Shown here piece by piece: positions 52,420-61,606 of a stretch of 64,000 nucleotides of DNA. Position 1 is the stretch's first letter. The number at the start of each line of letters is the position of its first letter. The stretch lies in the NCBI RefSeq assembly GCF_016862075.1, contig NZ_BOMG01000094.1, positions 62,001 to 126,000 of the forward strand. The letters run 5' to 3'. A model generated the notes under the pieces. The model saw only the letters and a program-made list of their open reading frames with translations, searched no databases and was not told where the DNA came from. The position numbers and the translations under genes were made by a program. Source of the DNA: Actinoplanes couchii. Lineage in GTDB: Bacteria; Actinomycetota; Actinomycetes; Mycobacteriales; Micromonosporaceae.

Positions 52420-53744
52420 GCAGTTACCAAGTTGTCGACCCCGCCACCGGGGAACTCGTCGCGTCGTTCCCGACCGCCACCGACGCCGAGGTCACCGCGG
52501 CCGTCGACAGCGCCCACCACGCGTACACCACGTGGGCGCGCGGGGCCGCGGCCGCCGACCGGGCCGCCCTGATCGGCCGGGTCGCCGCCCTGCACACCGA
52601 ACGCCGTCAGGAACTGGCCACCGCGATCCACCAGGAGATGGGCAAGCCGCTCGACGACGCCCTCGGCGAGGTCGACTTCTCCGTCGCGATCTACCAGTAC
52701 TACGCCGACAACGCGGTGGCGTTCCTCGCCGACGAGCCGATCACCCTCCTCGAGGGCGAGGGCTCCGCGGTGGTGCAGCGCCGCCCGCTCGGGGTGCTGC
52801 TCGGCATCATGCCGTGGAACTATCCCGCCTACCAGGTGGCCCGGTTCGCCGGCCCGAACCTGGCGGCCGGCAACACCATCGTGCTCAAACACGCCCCGCA
52901 GTGCCCGGCGTCGGCGACCCTGCTCGCCGACATCTTCCGCGACGCCGGGTTCCCGGACGGCGCCTACGTCAACGTGTTCGCCACCAACGAGCAGATCGAG
53001 ACGGTGATCGCCGACCCGCGGGTGCAGGGCGTGTCGCTGACCGGTTCGGAACGTGCCGGGGCGGCGGTCGCCGAGATCGCCGGCCGGCACCTGAAGAAGG
53101 TCGTCCTGGAACTCGGCGGCTCCGACCCGTTCATCGTGCTGAGCAGCGACGACCTGGACGCCACCGTGCAGGCCGCGGCCGCCGCCCGCCTCGACAACAC
53201 CGGGCAGGCCTGCAACGCCGGCAAGCGGTTCATCGTGCATCGCGACCTGTACGACGAGTTCCTGCCCCGGTTCACCGCCGCGGTCCTGGCCACCCCGCCC
53301 GCGCCGTTGTCCTCGGCGGCCGCCGCCTCCCGGCTGGAGGCCCAGGTCACCGCGGCCGTCTCCGGCGGGGCGACTCTGGCGACCGAGGGCTCCCGCGACG
53401 GCGCCTGGTACCCGCCGGGTGTGCTCACCGGGGTCGGCGACTTCGCCGAGGAACTGTTCGGCCCGGTCGCGATGGTGTTCAAGGCCGACGACGAGGCCGA
53501 GGCCGTGCGGATCGCCAACGACACCCCGTACGGCCTCGGGTCCTATGTCTTCACCACCGACCCGTCGCAGGCCCTGCGCGTCGCCGACCAGCTCGACACC
53601 GGCATGGTCTTCATCAACGGCGTCGGCGCCGAGGGCGCGGAGCTGCCGTTCGGCGGTGTGAAGCGCTCCGGCTTCGGCCGCGAACTGGGTCGCTACGGCA
53701 TCGAGGAGTTCCTCAACCGCAAGATGATCCGTACCGTCGGCTGA
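52416..53744 (+). CDS. NAD(P)-dependent aldehyde dehydrogenase, succinate-semialdehyde type
   Basis: 442 residues, a slightly short ALDH. Motifs: MPWNYPAYQVARFAGPNLAA, catalytic Glu in LELGGSDPF, catalytic Cys in NTGQACNAGKRF, and ELPFGGVKRSGFGRELG. It resembles the gabD group. With the ureohydrolase it could oxidise the semialdehyde derived from guanidinobutyrate or agmatine; an aminotransferase lies convergent at 53772. The GTG at 52416 overlaps the SnoaL stop by 4 bases; the upstream open frame is not coding. Confidence 0.93.
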   Translation: MSSYQVVDPATGELVASFPTATDAEVTAAVDSAHHAYTTWARGAAAADRAALIGRVAALHTERRQELATAIHQEMGKPLDDALGEVDFSVAIYQYYADNAVAFLADEPITLLEGEGSAVVQRRPLGVLLGIMPWNYPAYQVARFAGPNLAAGNTIVLKHAPQCPASATLLADIFRDAGFPDGAYVNVFATNEQIETVIADPRVQGVSLTGSERAGAAVAEIAGRHLKKVVLELGGSDPFIVLSSDDLDATVQAAAAARLDNTGQACNAGKRFIVHRDLYDEFLPRFTAAVLATPPAPLSSAAAASRLEAQVTAAVSGGATLATEGSRDGAWYPPGVLTGVGDFAEELFGPVAMVFKADDEAEAVRIANDTPYGLGSYVFTTDPSQALRVADQLDTGMVFINGVGAEGAELPFGGVKRSGFGRELGRYGIEEFLNRKMIRTVG

Positions 53745-53771
53745 CGCCCGGCATCGTCCGGTGCGGGGCGA

Positions 53772-54935
53772 TCAGGTCTTCGACCAGGTGGTGAGGGTGG
53801 GGACGCAGCGGGCGGCGAAGGTCTCGTAGTCGGACCGGGTGTTGTAGGCGTGGGCGGACAGGCGCAGGTAGCCCTGGCCGTCGAAGGTGCCGAAGGCGCA
53901 CTCGGCGTTCAGTTCGGCCAGCACCCGGGCCCGGAGCGCGTCCGGGGCGCCGGCCGCCGCGCCCAGGGTTCCGGGCAGCCGGACCAGGCGCATCGGCCCG
54001 GCCGGCATGCCCACCGGCACGGTGTGGTCCTCGCCGGTGATCGCGGTGAACGCGGCCGCGACCAGGGCGGCGCCCTCGGCGGCGAGGTCCCCGGTGTACT
54101 CCCGCACCCGCTGCCAGCCCCACCGGCGCTCGATCTCCGCCCAGGCGTGCGGGGCGGTGAGCTGGGCGGTGACGTCCAGGGTGCCCTGCACGTCGAAGCG
54201 GGCCGGGAACGGCTCCGGCGTCCCCCACGAGTCGATCACCGGGTGCAGACGGGCGCCGTCCCGGGCGATCAGGACCGCCGCGCCGGGCGGGGCACAGGCG
54301 TACTTGTGCAGGTTGCCGATCCAGTAGTCGCAGTCCAGGCCGTCGAGGGGCCGGTCGAGCAGCCCGGGGACGTGGGCGCCGTCGACGAGCACCGGGATGC
54401 CGCGTTCCCGGGCGGCGGCCGAGATCGCGGCCACCGGCAGGTACCGCGCGGTGGGGGCGGTGACGTGATCGATCACCACGAGCGCGGTGTGCGCGGTGAG
54501 ACCGTCGATCACCGCGGCGGCTGCCTCGTCCGGCCCGGCCCCGAGGGGGACGTGTACCCGGCGGACCGGGGCCCGGCGTTCGGCGGCCATCGTGACGGCC
54601 CCGTATCCGTGGTCGGTGACCAGGATGTCGCTGCCGGCCGGAATGTCGACGGCGTTCAGGACGGCCGTCGCGCCGGCGCTGGCGTTCGGTACCAGGGCGA
54701 GACGGTCGTGCGGGACGCCGAGACAGTCGGCGACCTGGACACGGGCGGCGGCGACCCGGGCGGGCAGACCGGCGAACCAGCGAACCGGCGCGGCGTTCAT
54801 CTCGGCCCGCAGAGCGTCCTGGCGCACCAGGGTCGATGCGGGTGCCGCGCCGAACGAGCCGTGATTGAGATGGAGCAGGTCGTCACTGAGAAGCCAGGCG
54901 GCGCGAGCGGGACGCCCGTCGGGGAGTTGAAGCAC
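53772..54935 (-). CDS. class V PLP aminotransferase (isopenicillin N epimerase-like)
   Basis: 387 residues. The PLP-binding Lys lies in GNLHKYACAPPGAAVLIA. LLHLNHGSFGAAPASTL and ALVPNASAGATAVLNA are typical of the epimerase/cysteine-desulfurase-like branch that acts on amino acids. The gene begins at GTG 54935 with a regulator-site copy immediately upstream (54936-54949), so it belongs to the GntR regulon on its divergent side. An epimerase or racemase step on proline-type amino acids is possible but unproven. Confidence 0.88.
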   Translation of the reverse strand: MLQLPDGRPARAAWLLSDDLLHLNHGSFGAAPASTLVRQDALRAEMNAAPVRWFAGLPARVAAARVQVADCLGVPHDRLALVPNASAGATAVLNAVDIPAGSDILVTDHGYGAVTMAAERRAPVRRVHVPLGAGPDEAAAAVIDGLTAHTALVVIDHVTAPTARYLPVAAISAAARERGIPVLVDGAHVPGLLDRPLDGLDCDYWIGNLHKYACAPPGAAVLIARDGARLHPVIDSWGTPEPFPARFDVQGTLDVTAQLTAPHAWAEIERRWGWQRVREYTGDLAAEGAALVAAAFTAITGEDHTVPVGMPAGPMRLVRLPGTLGAAAGAPDALRARVLAELNAECAFGTFDGQGYLRLSAHAYNTRSDYETFAARCVPTLTTWSKT

Positions 54936-54949
54936 AGTGAAATGTTACA
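54936..54949. promoter_or_regulatory. GntR-regulon site A
   Basis: AGTGAAATGTTACA matches TGTGACATNNTACA at 10 of 12 fixed positions. It lies immediately upstream of the aminotransferase GTG, where bound protein would block initiation of transcription. Confidence 0.55.
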
Positions 54950-55036
54950 GAAGAGCGCTCGATGCAGGAAGAAGGCCAGTTCGCTGGGAAGAAGTGCGAT
55001 GAATCCCCACTGTCGATTCCCTCCGCTAAGAGCATG

Positions 55037-55050
55037 TGACATAGTACAGC
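55037..55050. promoter_or_regulatory. GntR-regulon site B
   Basis: TGTGACATAGTACA, a perfect match to the motif TGTGACATNNTACA shared with sites at 56159 and 56981. It lies 112 bp before the DapA-family gene, in the divergent gap with the aminotransferase. Confidence 0.7.
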
Positions 55051-55161
55051 TGCTAGGGCCGCACCTGCGGACAGCCTGCTCGACGTGGGCCGGACCGCAA
55101 ACCGCCCCGACGCGGTTCCCGCCGGACCGGGGGAACTCGCCACCACCGGAGAGGATGCCGG

Positions 55162-56091
55162 ATGAGCCCCGAGCCCACCGACCTTCGCGGAGTCATCGTC
55201 GCCACCGCGCTGCCCTACAAGGAGAACCCGTCCGCGCCGGCCGGTCTCGAGGTCGACTACGACAGGTTCGCCGAGCACTGCGACTGGCTGATCGGCAACG
55301 GCTGCCGTGGAGTCGGCCCGAACGGCTCGCTCGGCGAGTACTCGTCGCTCACCGACGCGGAGCGCCGCAAGGTCATCCAGGTCGCCGTGGAGACGGTCGG
55401 TGACCGCGGTGTCGTCGTCGCCGGTGTGCACGGTCCGGGCTGGCACCAGGCCAAGCACTGGGCCGAGCTGGCCGCCGAGGACGGCGCGCACGGCCTGCTG
55501 TCGCTGCCGCCGACCATGTACCGGGCCAGCGACGCGCAGGTCATCGAGCACTACGCCAAGCTCAGCGAGGTCGGCCTGCCGATCATGATCTACAACAACC
55601 CGATCGACACCAAGGTCGACCTGCGCCCCGACCTGGTCGCCGAGATCGCCGCGCTGCCGAACATCTCCGCGATCAAGGAGTTCAGCGGCGACGTCCGCCG
55701 GCTCTTCGCGATCAAGGAACTCTGCGACATCGACGTGGTCGCGGGCGCCGACGACGTGCTGTTCGAGCTGATGGCCGACGGCGCCGTCGGCTGGTTCGCC
55801 GGCTTCCCGAACGTCTTCCCCCGCGAGTCGGTGGAGATCTACGAGCACATGCTGGCCGGCCGGTTCGTGGCGGCCCGCGAGCTGTACAAGCACCTCGTCG
55901 CGGTGTTCCGCTGGGACTCCCGGGTCGAGTTCGTGCAGGCCATCAAACTGAGCATGGACCTCGTCGGACGGTACGGCGGCCCGTGCCGCCCGCCGCGCGG
56001 CCCACTGACCGCCGAGCACCACGCGCAGGTCACCGCGGACACCGGTCGGGCGGTCGCGGCACTGGAGAAGCACCGAGCGCCGGCGGTCTGA
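55162..56091 (+). CDS. DapA-family (NAL) lyase/deaminase
   Basis: 309-residue class I aldolase-fold enzyme. The Schiff-base Lys is in ISAIKEFSGD and the Tyr in MIYNNP. GVGPNGSLGEYSSLTD replaces the usual GTTGE pocket, so the substrate differs from aspartate-semialdehyde. Members of this family include 1-pyrroline-4-hydroxy-2-carboxylate deaminase of hydroxyproline catabolism and several 2-keto-acid aldolases. The regulon with peptide uptake and proline-specific peptidases makes the hydroxyproline option attractive, as an inference. Site B lies upstream. Confidence 0.9.
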   Translation: MSPEPTDLRGVIVATALPYKENPSAPAGLEVDYDRFAEHCDWLIGNGCRGVGPNGSLGEYSSLTDAERRKVIQVAVETVGDRGVVVAGVHGPGWHQAKHWAELAAEDGAHGLLSLPPTMYRASDAQVIEHYAKLSEVGLPIMIYNNPIDTKVDLRPDLVAEIAALPNISAIKEFSGDVRRLFAIKELCDIDVVAGADDVLFELMADGAVGWFAGFPNVFPRESVEIYEHMLAGRFVAARELYKHLVAVFRWDSRVEFVQAIKLSMDLVGRYGGPCRPPRGPLTAEHHAQVTADTGRAVAALEKHRAPAV

Positions 56092-56136
56092 CCACCGCCG
56101 CCGGCGTTGCGGAACCGCTGAGTGCCGTACTCTGTG

Positions 56137-56149
56137 TTCGCTGAGCGAA
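56137..56149. promoter_or_regulatory. inverted repeat TTCGCT-G-AGCGAA
   Basis: Perfect 6-bp arms around one base, 10 bp upstream of site C and about 46 bp after the DapA-family stop. It may be part of the promoter/operator of the GntR gene, or a weak stem. Confidence 0.4.
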
Positions 56150-56158
56150 TCTGCGCAG

Positions 56159-56172
56159 TGTGACATTTTACA
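56159..56172. promoter_or_regulatory. GntR-regulon site C (autoregulatory)
   Basis: TGTGACATTTTACA, a perfect match to the motif, ending 4 bp before the GGAGG ribosome site of the GntR gene. Binding here would shut off the regulator's own transcription. Confidence 0.75.
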
Positions 56173-56187
56173 GATGGAGGATTGCCG

Positions 56188-56856
56188 GTGAGTCTGTCGG
56201 TCATCGGGCCGGTCGAGGTGGGCGTCAGCCTGCGGGGCACCGTGGAGGACGCGGTCGCCGCCGCGATCGTCTCGGGGGAACTCGCGCCGGGCACCCTGGT
56301 GACCGCCCCGACCCTCGCCGCCCGGTTCGGCGTGTCCGCCACGCCGGTCCGCGAAGCCATGCTCAACCTGCAGAAACGCGGGTTCGTCGATGTGGTGCGC
56401 AACAAGGGTTTCCGGGTCACCGACGTCAGTGAGCAGGACCTCTGGGAGATCGTGCGGATCCGGCAGCAGCTGGAGAGCCCGCCGATGCGTGAGATCGCCC
56501 GGACCCTGCAACCCGAGCAGGCCGCCGAGCTGCGGGTGAAGGCGCAGGACATCGTGGACGCCGCGGCGGCCGCCGACCTGTCCGGTTATCTCACCGCCGA
56601 CCTGGTCTTCCATCTGCGGCTGCTCGGACTGCACGGCAACCGGCGGCTGATCGAGCTGGTCAAGGACCTGCGGCAGCAGACCCGGATGGTGGGGCTGGCC
56701 GACATGGTCGGAACGGCCGAGCTGGCCCGGTCGGCGGCCGAGCACCACACCATGATCGACCTGCTGGAAGCCCGCGACGGCCGGGGCGCCGAAACACTGA
56801 TGAATGCGCACATCGGGCACGTCCTGGGCTGGTGGAGCGGCCGCTCCGAGGACTGA
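56188..56856 (+). CDS. FadR-subfamily GntR regulator
   Basis: 222 residues. N-terminal winged HTH (about 10-75): LAPGTLVTAPTLAARFGVSA, TPVREAMLNLQKRGFVDV, NKGFRVTDVSEQDL. C-terminal FCD all-helical domain with metal/acid-site residues (LTADLVFHLRLLGLHGN, EHHTMIDLLEARDG). FCD members sense amino-acid-derived carboxylates. The GTG at 56188 has GGAGG with 7-base spacing; the TTG at 56182 sits too close. Four copies of a common motif in this neighbourhood make it the regional regulator. A terminator follows. Confidence 0.92.
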   Translation: MSLSVIGPVEVGVSLRGTVEDAVAAAIVSGELAPGTLVTAPTLAARFGVSATPVREAMLNLQKRGFVDVVRNKGFRVTDVSEQDLWEIVRIRQQLESPPMREIARTLQPEQAAELRVKAQDIVDAAAAADLSGYLTADLVFHLRLLGLHGNRRLIELVKDLRQQTRMVGLADMVGTAELARSAAEHHTMIDLLEARDGRGAETLMNAHIGHVLGWWSGRSED

Positions 56857-56870
56857 ACCCGCTGCTCACG

Positions 56871-56898
56871 AGGCCGGCCACGACACCGTGGCCGGCCT
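56871..56898. terminator. terminator after GntR gene
   Basis: Perfect 12-bp stem AGGCCGGCCACG / CGTGGCCGGCCT with a 4-base ACAC loop. The stem can be lengthened with one bulge. Confidence 0.85.
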
Positions 56899-56980
56899 TC
56901 GTGCTGCCCGGGACCGGTGCCGGCGGAGAAATTTGATCTCCAGTTTGTAAAAAGTTGCCCGGGACCTATCGCGAGAGATG

Positions 56981-56994
56981 TGTGACATACTACT
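56981..56994. promoter_or_regulatory. GntR-regulon site D, before the peptide ABC operon
   Basis: TGTGACATACTACT matches 11 of 12 fixed positions of the motif. It lies 148 bp before the first gene of the peptide transporter operon, whose promoter should be in this gap. Confidence 0.65.
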
Positions 56995-57141
56995 GTTCCC
57001 TCAAGTGACCGGGGTCGCATTGATCCGGCACTGCCGCAGGTCACCGAGATGACTGCCGCGGACGTTCCGACCCCGCATGGTGCGCACCCGATTCGCCGCG
57101 GTGACTGCGTGATGCGCTCCTCTGAGGAAGGCAGAACCCTC

Positions 57142-58836
57142 TTGAAACGAACCACACCCCCCGTGGCCCTGGCCGGGCTGACGGTCTCCGTTCTGGCCCT
57201 GCAAGCCTGCTCCGGCGGTGGATCCACCACCACCGGCGGCGCCGCGACCGGCGGCGCCGCGGTCAAGGGCGGCACCGTCACCGTCCTGCAGACCACCGAC
57301 TTCTCCCACCTCGACCCGGCCCGCGGCTTCGACGGCGGCGTCAACGCGTTCTACCGGCTGGTCTACCGCACGCTGGTCACCAAGGCGGCGAACGACGCGG
57401 CCGACCCCAACGCGATGGTGCCCGACCTGGCGCAGGGCCTCGGCGAGGTGTCCGCGGACGGCCTGACCTGGACGTACAAGATCAAGCCCGGGGTCAAGTT
57501 CGACACCGGCGCGGCGATCACCAGCAAGGACGTCAAGTTCGGCATCAGCCGCGCCTGGGATCCGGAGATCGGCATCGGCGCCCCCTACCTGCGCCAGCTG
57601 CTCGCCACCCCGGACACCTACAAGGGCCCGTACCAGTCCGGCGAGAACCCGGCCATCGAGACCCCGGACGACACCACGGTCGTCTTCAAGCTCAAGGCCC
57701 CGTTCCCGGAGTTCGACGCGGTCCTGTCGATGCCCAGCGCGGTGCCGTTCCCGGTCGGGACCGGCGGCGGCAACGAGTTCATCAACGACATCGTCGCCTC
57801 CGGCCCGTACGACCTGGAGGCCTTCACCCCGGGCAGCACCATCAAGCTCAAGCGTAACCCGAACTGGGACGCCGCCACCGACACCGAGCGCAAGGCGTAC
57901 CCGGACGGCTGGAACTTCGCCATCGGCATCGACGGCGCCACCATCGACGAGCGGCTGATCGCCGGCCAGGGCGCCGACGTCAACGCGATGGCCGGCTCGG
58001 TGCAGACCGCCACCATCGCCCGGCTGCAGACCCCGCAGCTCAAGGACCGGGTGGTCAAGGCCCCGTCGACCTGCCTGACCTACGTCGGCCTGAACACCAG
58101 CAAGAAGAACATCAGCGACGTCCGCGTCCGTCAGGCCATCAACCTGGCGGTGGACAAGACCACGCTGCTCAACGCCACCGGCGGCAACCAGTTCGCCACC
58201 ATCGCCTCGACGATCATCCCGTCGAACGTCTCCGGGCACGCCGACTACAACCTGTACCCGAGCACCGGCGACACCGGTGACGTGGAGAAGGCCAAGGCGC
58301 TGCTCACCGAGGCCGGGCTGCCCAACGGCTTCACCCTGACCCTGGACATCCGCACCCGCCCGGTCGCCCAGGCGCAGGGCGAGGCGATCCAGCAGAGCCT
58401 CAAGCGGGTCGGCATCGACGTCAAGCTCAACGTGATCGACGCCGCCACCTACTACGAGACGATCGCCACCCCGTCGCAGCAGAACGACGCCGCGATCACC
58501 GGCTGGTGCCCGGACTGGGCGTCCAGCGCCTCCACGTTCCTGCCGCCGCTGTTCGACGGCCGGCAGATCACCGACAAGGGCAACCAGAACCTCGCCCAGC
58601 TCAACGACCCGGCGATCAACACCGAGATCGACCGGATCAAGGCGCTCACCGACCTGACCGAGGCCAACAAGGCCTGGGGCGAGCTGGACCAGAAGATCAT
58701 GGAGCTGGCGCCGATCGTCCCGGTCAACGTGGAGAACCGGATCTACCTGCCCGGATCGAACGTGGCCGGTCTGGTGGCCCCGCAGGGCGACCAGGACTAC
58801 GCCATCATCGGTCTCAAGGACGCGTCGAAGGGCTGA
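57142..58836 (+). CDS. oligopeptide ABC substrate-binding lipoprotein
   Basis: 564-residue DppA/OppA-type (SBP family 5) protein. A lipoprotein signal (KRTTPPVALAGLTVSVLAL, lipobox LQAC) is followed by GGTVTVLQTTDFSHLDPARG, the family opening. Later come YRTLVTKAANDAAD and LAQGLGEVSADGLTWTYKIK. The ATPases and permeases follow. TTG 57142 is the preferred start: GAGGAAGG is upstream and the signal peptide begins there. ATG 57112 is an alternative with a 10-residue extension. Confidence 0.93.
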   Translation: MKRTTPPVALAGLTVSVLALQACSGGGSTTTGGAATGGAAVKGGTVTVLQTTDFSHLDPARGFDGGVNAFYRLVYRTLVTKAANDAADPNAMVPDLAQGLGEVSADGLTWTYKIKPGVKFDTGAAITSKDVKFGISRAWDPEIGIGAPYLRQLLATPDTYKGPYQSGENPAIETPDDTTVVFKLKAPFPEFDAVLSMPSAVPFPVGTGGGNEFINDIVASGPYDLEAFTPGSTIKLKRNPNWDAATDTERKAYPDGWNFAIGIDGATIDERLIAGQGADVNAMAGSVQTATIARLQTPQLKDRVVKAPSTCLTYVGLNTSKKNISDVRVRQAINLAVDKTTLLNATGGNQFATIASTIIPSNVSGHADYNLYPSTGDTGDVEKAKALLTEAGLPNGFTLTLDIRTRPVAQAQGEAIQQSLKRVGIDVKLNVIDAATYYETIATPSQQNDAAITGWCPDWASSASTFLPPLFDGRQITDKGNQNLAQLNDPAINTEIDRIKALTDLTEANKAWGELDQKIMELAPIVPVNVENRIYLPGSNVAGLVAPQGDQDYAIIGLKDASKG

Positions 58837-58843
58837 CCTGAAC

Positions 58844-59797
58844 GTGTCGATATCGTCCACCGAACTGGAAGCCGCGGGAGCGCCGGACAACGGCGCCCTC
58901 GTGGCGGCCACGGACCCCCGCCGCAGCGTCTGGCACGTCCTGCTGCGCGACCCGTCGGCCATCGCCTGCCTCGTCTACATCGGCATCGTCGTCCTGATGG
59001 CGATCTTCGCGCCACTGATCGTCAAGGTCAGCGGCTGGGGACCGTACGACTTCGACCAGACCGCGATCGACCCGAACCTCGGCGGCATCCCGCTCGGGTC
59101 GTTCGGCGGGATCTCCGCGGACCACTGGCTCGGCGTCGAACCGCAGAGCGGCCGGGACATCTTCGCCCGGATCGTCTACGGCGCCCGTGCCTCGATGCTC
59201 ATCGCGGTGGGCGCGACGGCGCTGACGACCGTGCTCGGGGTCGTGTTCGGCCTGCTCGCCGGATACTTCGGTGGACGGACCGACATGGTGATCTCCCGGC
59301 TCATGGAGTTCCTGATGGCGTTCCCCGCCCTGATCTTCATGATCGCGGTGCTCTCCGCGCTGCCCGCCGACAACCGGCAGTACCTCCTGGTGCTGGTCAT
59401 CTCGGTGTTCGGCTGGCCGTACCTGGCCCGGATCGTGCGGGCCCAGACCATGTCGCTGAAACAGCGCGAGTTCGTCGAGGCCGCCCTCGCGTCCGGCGCC
59501 TCCCGGACCCGGCTGGTCTTCACCGAGATCCTGCCGAACCTGCGCTCCACCATCCTGGTGATGGTCACCCTGGCGGTGCCCGGCTACATCGGCACCGAGG
59601 CCGGGCTCTCCTTCCTCGGTGTCGGCGTGGTGCCGCCCACCCCCTCGTGGGGACAGATGATCTCCAGCTCGGTCGGCTGGTACTCCGTCGTCCCCACCTA
59701 CTTCCTGGTGCCGGGCACGTTCCTGGCCCTGCTGGTGCTCTCCTTCATGGTCCTCGGTGACCGTGTCCGGTCGGCCGTCGATCCCGGAGGCCGCTGA
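58844..59797 (+). CDS. oligopeptide ABC permease (DppC-like)
   Basis: 317 residues, about six helices. OppC/DppC N-terminal helix plus a periplasmic loop (FDQTAIDPNLGGIPLGSFGG, WLGVEPQSGRDIFARIVYGA), then the EAA loop EAALASGASRTRLVFTEILP. Final helices contain GLSFLGVGVVPPTPSWG, a hallmark of this subunit. GTG start 7 bp after the substrate-binding gene. The order C before B is less common than B before C. Confidence 0.94.
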   Translation: MSISSTELEAAGAPDNGALVAATDPRRSVWHVLLRDPSAIACLVYIGIVVLMAIFAPLIVKVSGWGPYDFDQTAIDPNLGGIPLGSFGGISADHWLGVEPQSGRDIFARIVYGARASMLIAVGATALTTVLGVVFGLLAGYFGGRTDMVISRLMEFLMAFPALIFMIAVLSALPADNRQYLLVLVISVFGWPYLARIVRAQTMSLKQREFVEAALASGASRTRLVFTEILPNLRSTILVMVTLAVPGYIGTEAGLSFLGVGVVPPTPSWGQMISSSVGWYSVVPTYFLVPGTFLALLVLSFMVLGDRVRSAVDPGGR

Positions 59798-59798
59798 C

Positions 59799-60797
59799 AT
59801 GACCCGCTATCTCGTCAACCGGGTCCTCGGGATGCTCCTCGTCCTGTTCCTGGTGGCCCTGTTCACCTACATGGTCTTCTTCCTGCTCTCGCCGGACCCG
59901 GCGGTGCAGATCTGCGGCAAGACCTGCACCCCGGAGCGGATCGACCAGATCCGCGCCAACCTCGGACTGGACGACCCGTTCCCGGTGCAGTTCCTGCACT
60001 TCCTGGAAGGACTGTTCCTGGGCCGCGACTACGGCACCGGGGCGAGCGCCGTGCACTGCTCGGCGCCCTGCCTCGGCTACTCGTTCCAGAGCGCCCAGGT
60101 CGTCACCGACATGATCGTGCAGCGCCTGCCGGTCACCGCCGTCGTCGCGATCGGCGCCGCGGTGCTCTGGCTGCTCGCCGGCGTCATCGGCGGCCTGCTC
60201 AGCGCGGTCCGCGAGGGCCGGTTCACCGACCGGTTCATCACCGCCCTCACCCTCGGCGGCATGTCGGTCCCGAACTACGTGCTCGCCCTCGCGCTGCAGT
60301 ACGTCTTCGTCGTCCAGCTCCAGTGGCTGCCCTTCCCCCAGGCGGTCCCGTTCGCCGACGACCCGGGGCAGTGGTTCCTCAACTTCATCCTGCCGTGGAC
60401 CGTCCTCGCCATCGGGTACGCCTCCTCGTACACCCGGCTCACCCGGGCCAACGTGATCGACACCCTGAGCGAGAACTTCGTGCGCACCGCCCGGGCCAAG
60501 GGCCTGCGACCGCACCTGGTGTGGCGGCGGCACGCGCTGCGGCCGGCGCTCACCCCGATCGTCACCATCGCCGGCATGGACTTCGCCGGCCTGCTCGGCG
60601 GCGCGCTGATCACCGAGACGGTGTTCGGCATCAACGGCGTCGGCAAACTGGCCGCCGACTCGATCACCAAGAACGACCAGCCGGTGATCATGGCGGTCAC
60701 CCTGCTCGCGGCGTTCTTCGTGGTGGTCGGCAACATGGTGGTCGACCTCCTCTACTCGGCGATCGACCCCCGGGTCCGGGCGGGAGCGACCACATGA
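59799..60797 (+). CDS. oligopeptide ABC permease (DppB-like)
   Basis: 332 residues, six helices. It starts MTRYLVNRVLGMLLVLFLV, as DppB does. A periplasmic loop contains two CxxxC pairs (QICGKTCTP, HCSAPCLG). EAA loop: NFVRTARAKGLRPHLVWRRH. The end reads LITETVFGINGVGKLAADSI. The ATG at 59799 follows GGAGG; 1 bp separates the genes. The 3' end overlaps the first ATPase by 4 bases. Confidence 0.94.
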   Translation: MTRYLVNRVLGMLLVLFLVALFTYMVFFLLSPDPAVQICGKTCTPERIDQIRANLGLDDPFPVQFLHFLEGLFLGRDYGTGASAVHCSAPCLGYSFQSAQVVTDMIVQRLPVTAVVAIGAAVLWLLAGVIGGLLSAVREGRFTDRFITALTLGGMSVPNYVLALALQYVFVVQLQWLPFPQAVPFADDPGQWFLNFILPWTVLAIGYASSYTRLTRANVIDTLSENFVRTARAKGLRPHLVWRRHALRPALTPIVTIAGMDFAGLLGGALITETVFGINGVGKLAADSITKNDQPVIMAVTLLAAFFVVVGNMVVDLLYSAIDPRVRAGATT

Positions 60798-61606
60798 GCC
60801 TCTTGCGGGTGAACGATCTGACCGTGAAATTCGGCGACGTGACCGTGGTCGACGGGCTCGGCTTCGAACTGCCGAAGGGCGGCTCGCTCGGCATCGTCGG
60901 CGAGTCCGGCTCCGGCAAGTCGATGACCAGCCTCGCCGTGATGGGCCTGCTGCCCAAGGGCGCGCTGTGCACCGGGGAGATCAGCTTCGACGGGATCGAC
61001 CTGAACACCCTGTCCGAGCGGCGGATGCGGGAGATCCGTGGCGACCGGATCGCGATGATCTTCCAGGACCCGCTGTCGTCGCTGAACCCCTACTACACCG
61101 TCGGCACCCAGATCGCCGAGGCGTACCGCTCGCACCGCTCCGGCGTGAGCCGCCGCGCCGCCCGCCAGGTGGCGATCGAGGCGATGGAGCGGGTGCACAT
61201 CAAGGAGGCCGGGCGGCGGGTCGACGACTACCCGCACCAGTTCTCCGGCGGCATGCGCCAGCGGGTGATGATCGCGATGGCGCTCAGCACCGAACCCGAG
61301 CTGATCATCGCGGACGAGCCGACCACCGCCCTGGACGTCACCGTGCAGGCCCAGATCCTGGACCTGCTCGCCGAGGTCCGCCGGGACACCGGCGCCGCCC
61401 TCATCATGATCACCCATGATCTGGCGGTGGTCAGCGAGGTCGCCGACACCGTCGTGGTGATGCGCTACGGCGACGTCGTCGAGACCGGCAGCACCGAACA
61501 GATCTTCTCCGATCCGCGGCATCCCTATACCCAGGCTCTGCTCGACGCGGTGCCGCGCATCGACGACGAGATCGGCGACCTGCGTACCCTCGGAGGTGGA
61601 TCGTGA
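60794..61606 (+). CDS. oligopeptide ABC ATPase (DppD-like)
   Basis: 270 residues. Walker A GESGSGKSM, Q-loop IFQDPLSSLNP, signature FSGGMRQRVMIA, Walker B LIIADEPTTALDV, H-loop THDLAVV. The Opp/Dpp C-terminal extension is short (HPYTQALLDAVPRID). The ATG overlaps the permease stop. The last 4 bp overlap the next ATPase. Confidence 0.96.
   Translation: MSLLRVNDLTVKFGDVTVVDGLGFELPKGGSLGIVGESGSGKSMTSLAVMGLLPKGALCTGEISFDGIDLNTLSERRMREIRGDRIAMIFQDPLSSLNPYYTVGTQIAEAYRSHRSGVSRRAARQVAIEAMERVHIKEAGRRVDDYPHQFSGGMRQRVMIAMALSTEPELIIADEPTTALDVTVQAQILDLLAEVRRDTGAALIMITHDLAVVSEVADTVVVMRYGDVVETGSTEQIFSDPRHPYTQALLDAVPRIDDEIGDLRTLGGGS

Noticed and set aside
56182..56187. TTG start for the GntR regulator
   Set aside because: It lies one base after the GGAGG ribosome site; the GTG at 56188 has the proper 7-base spacing.
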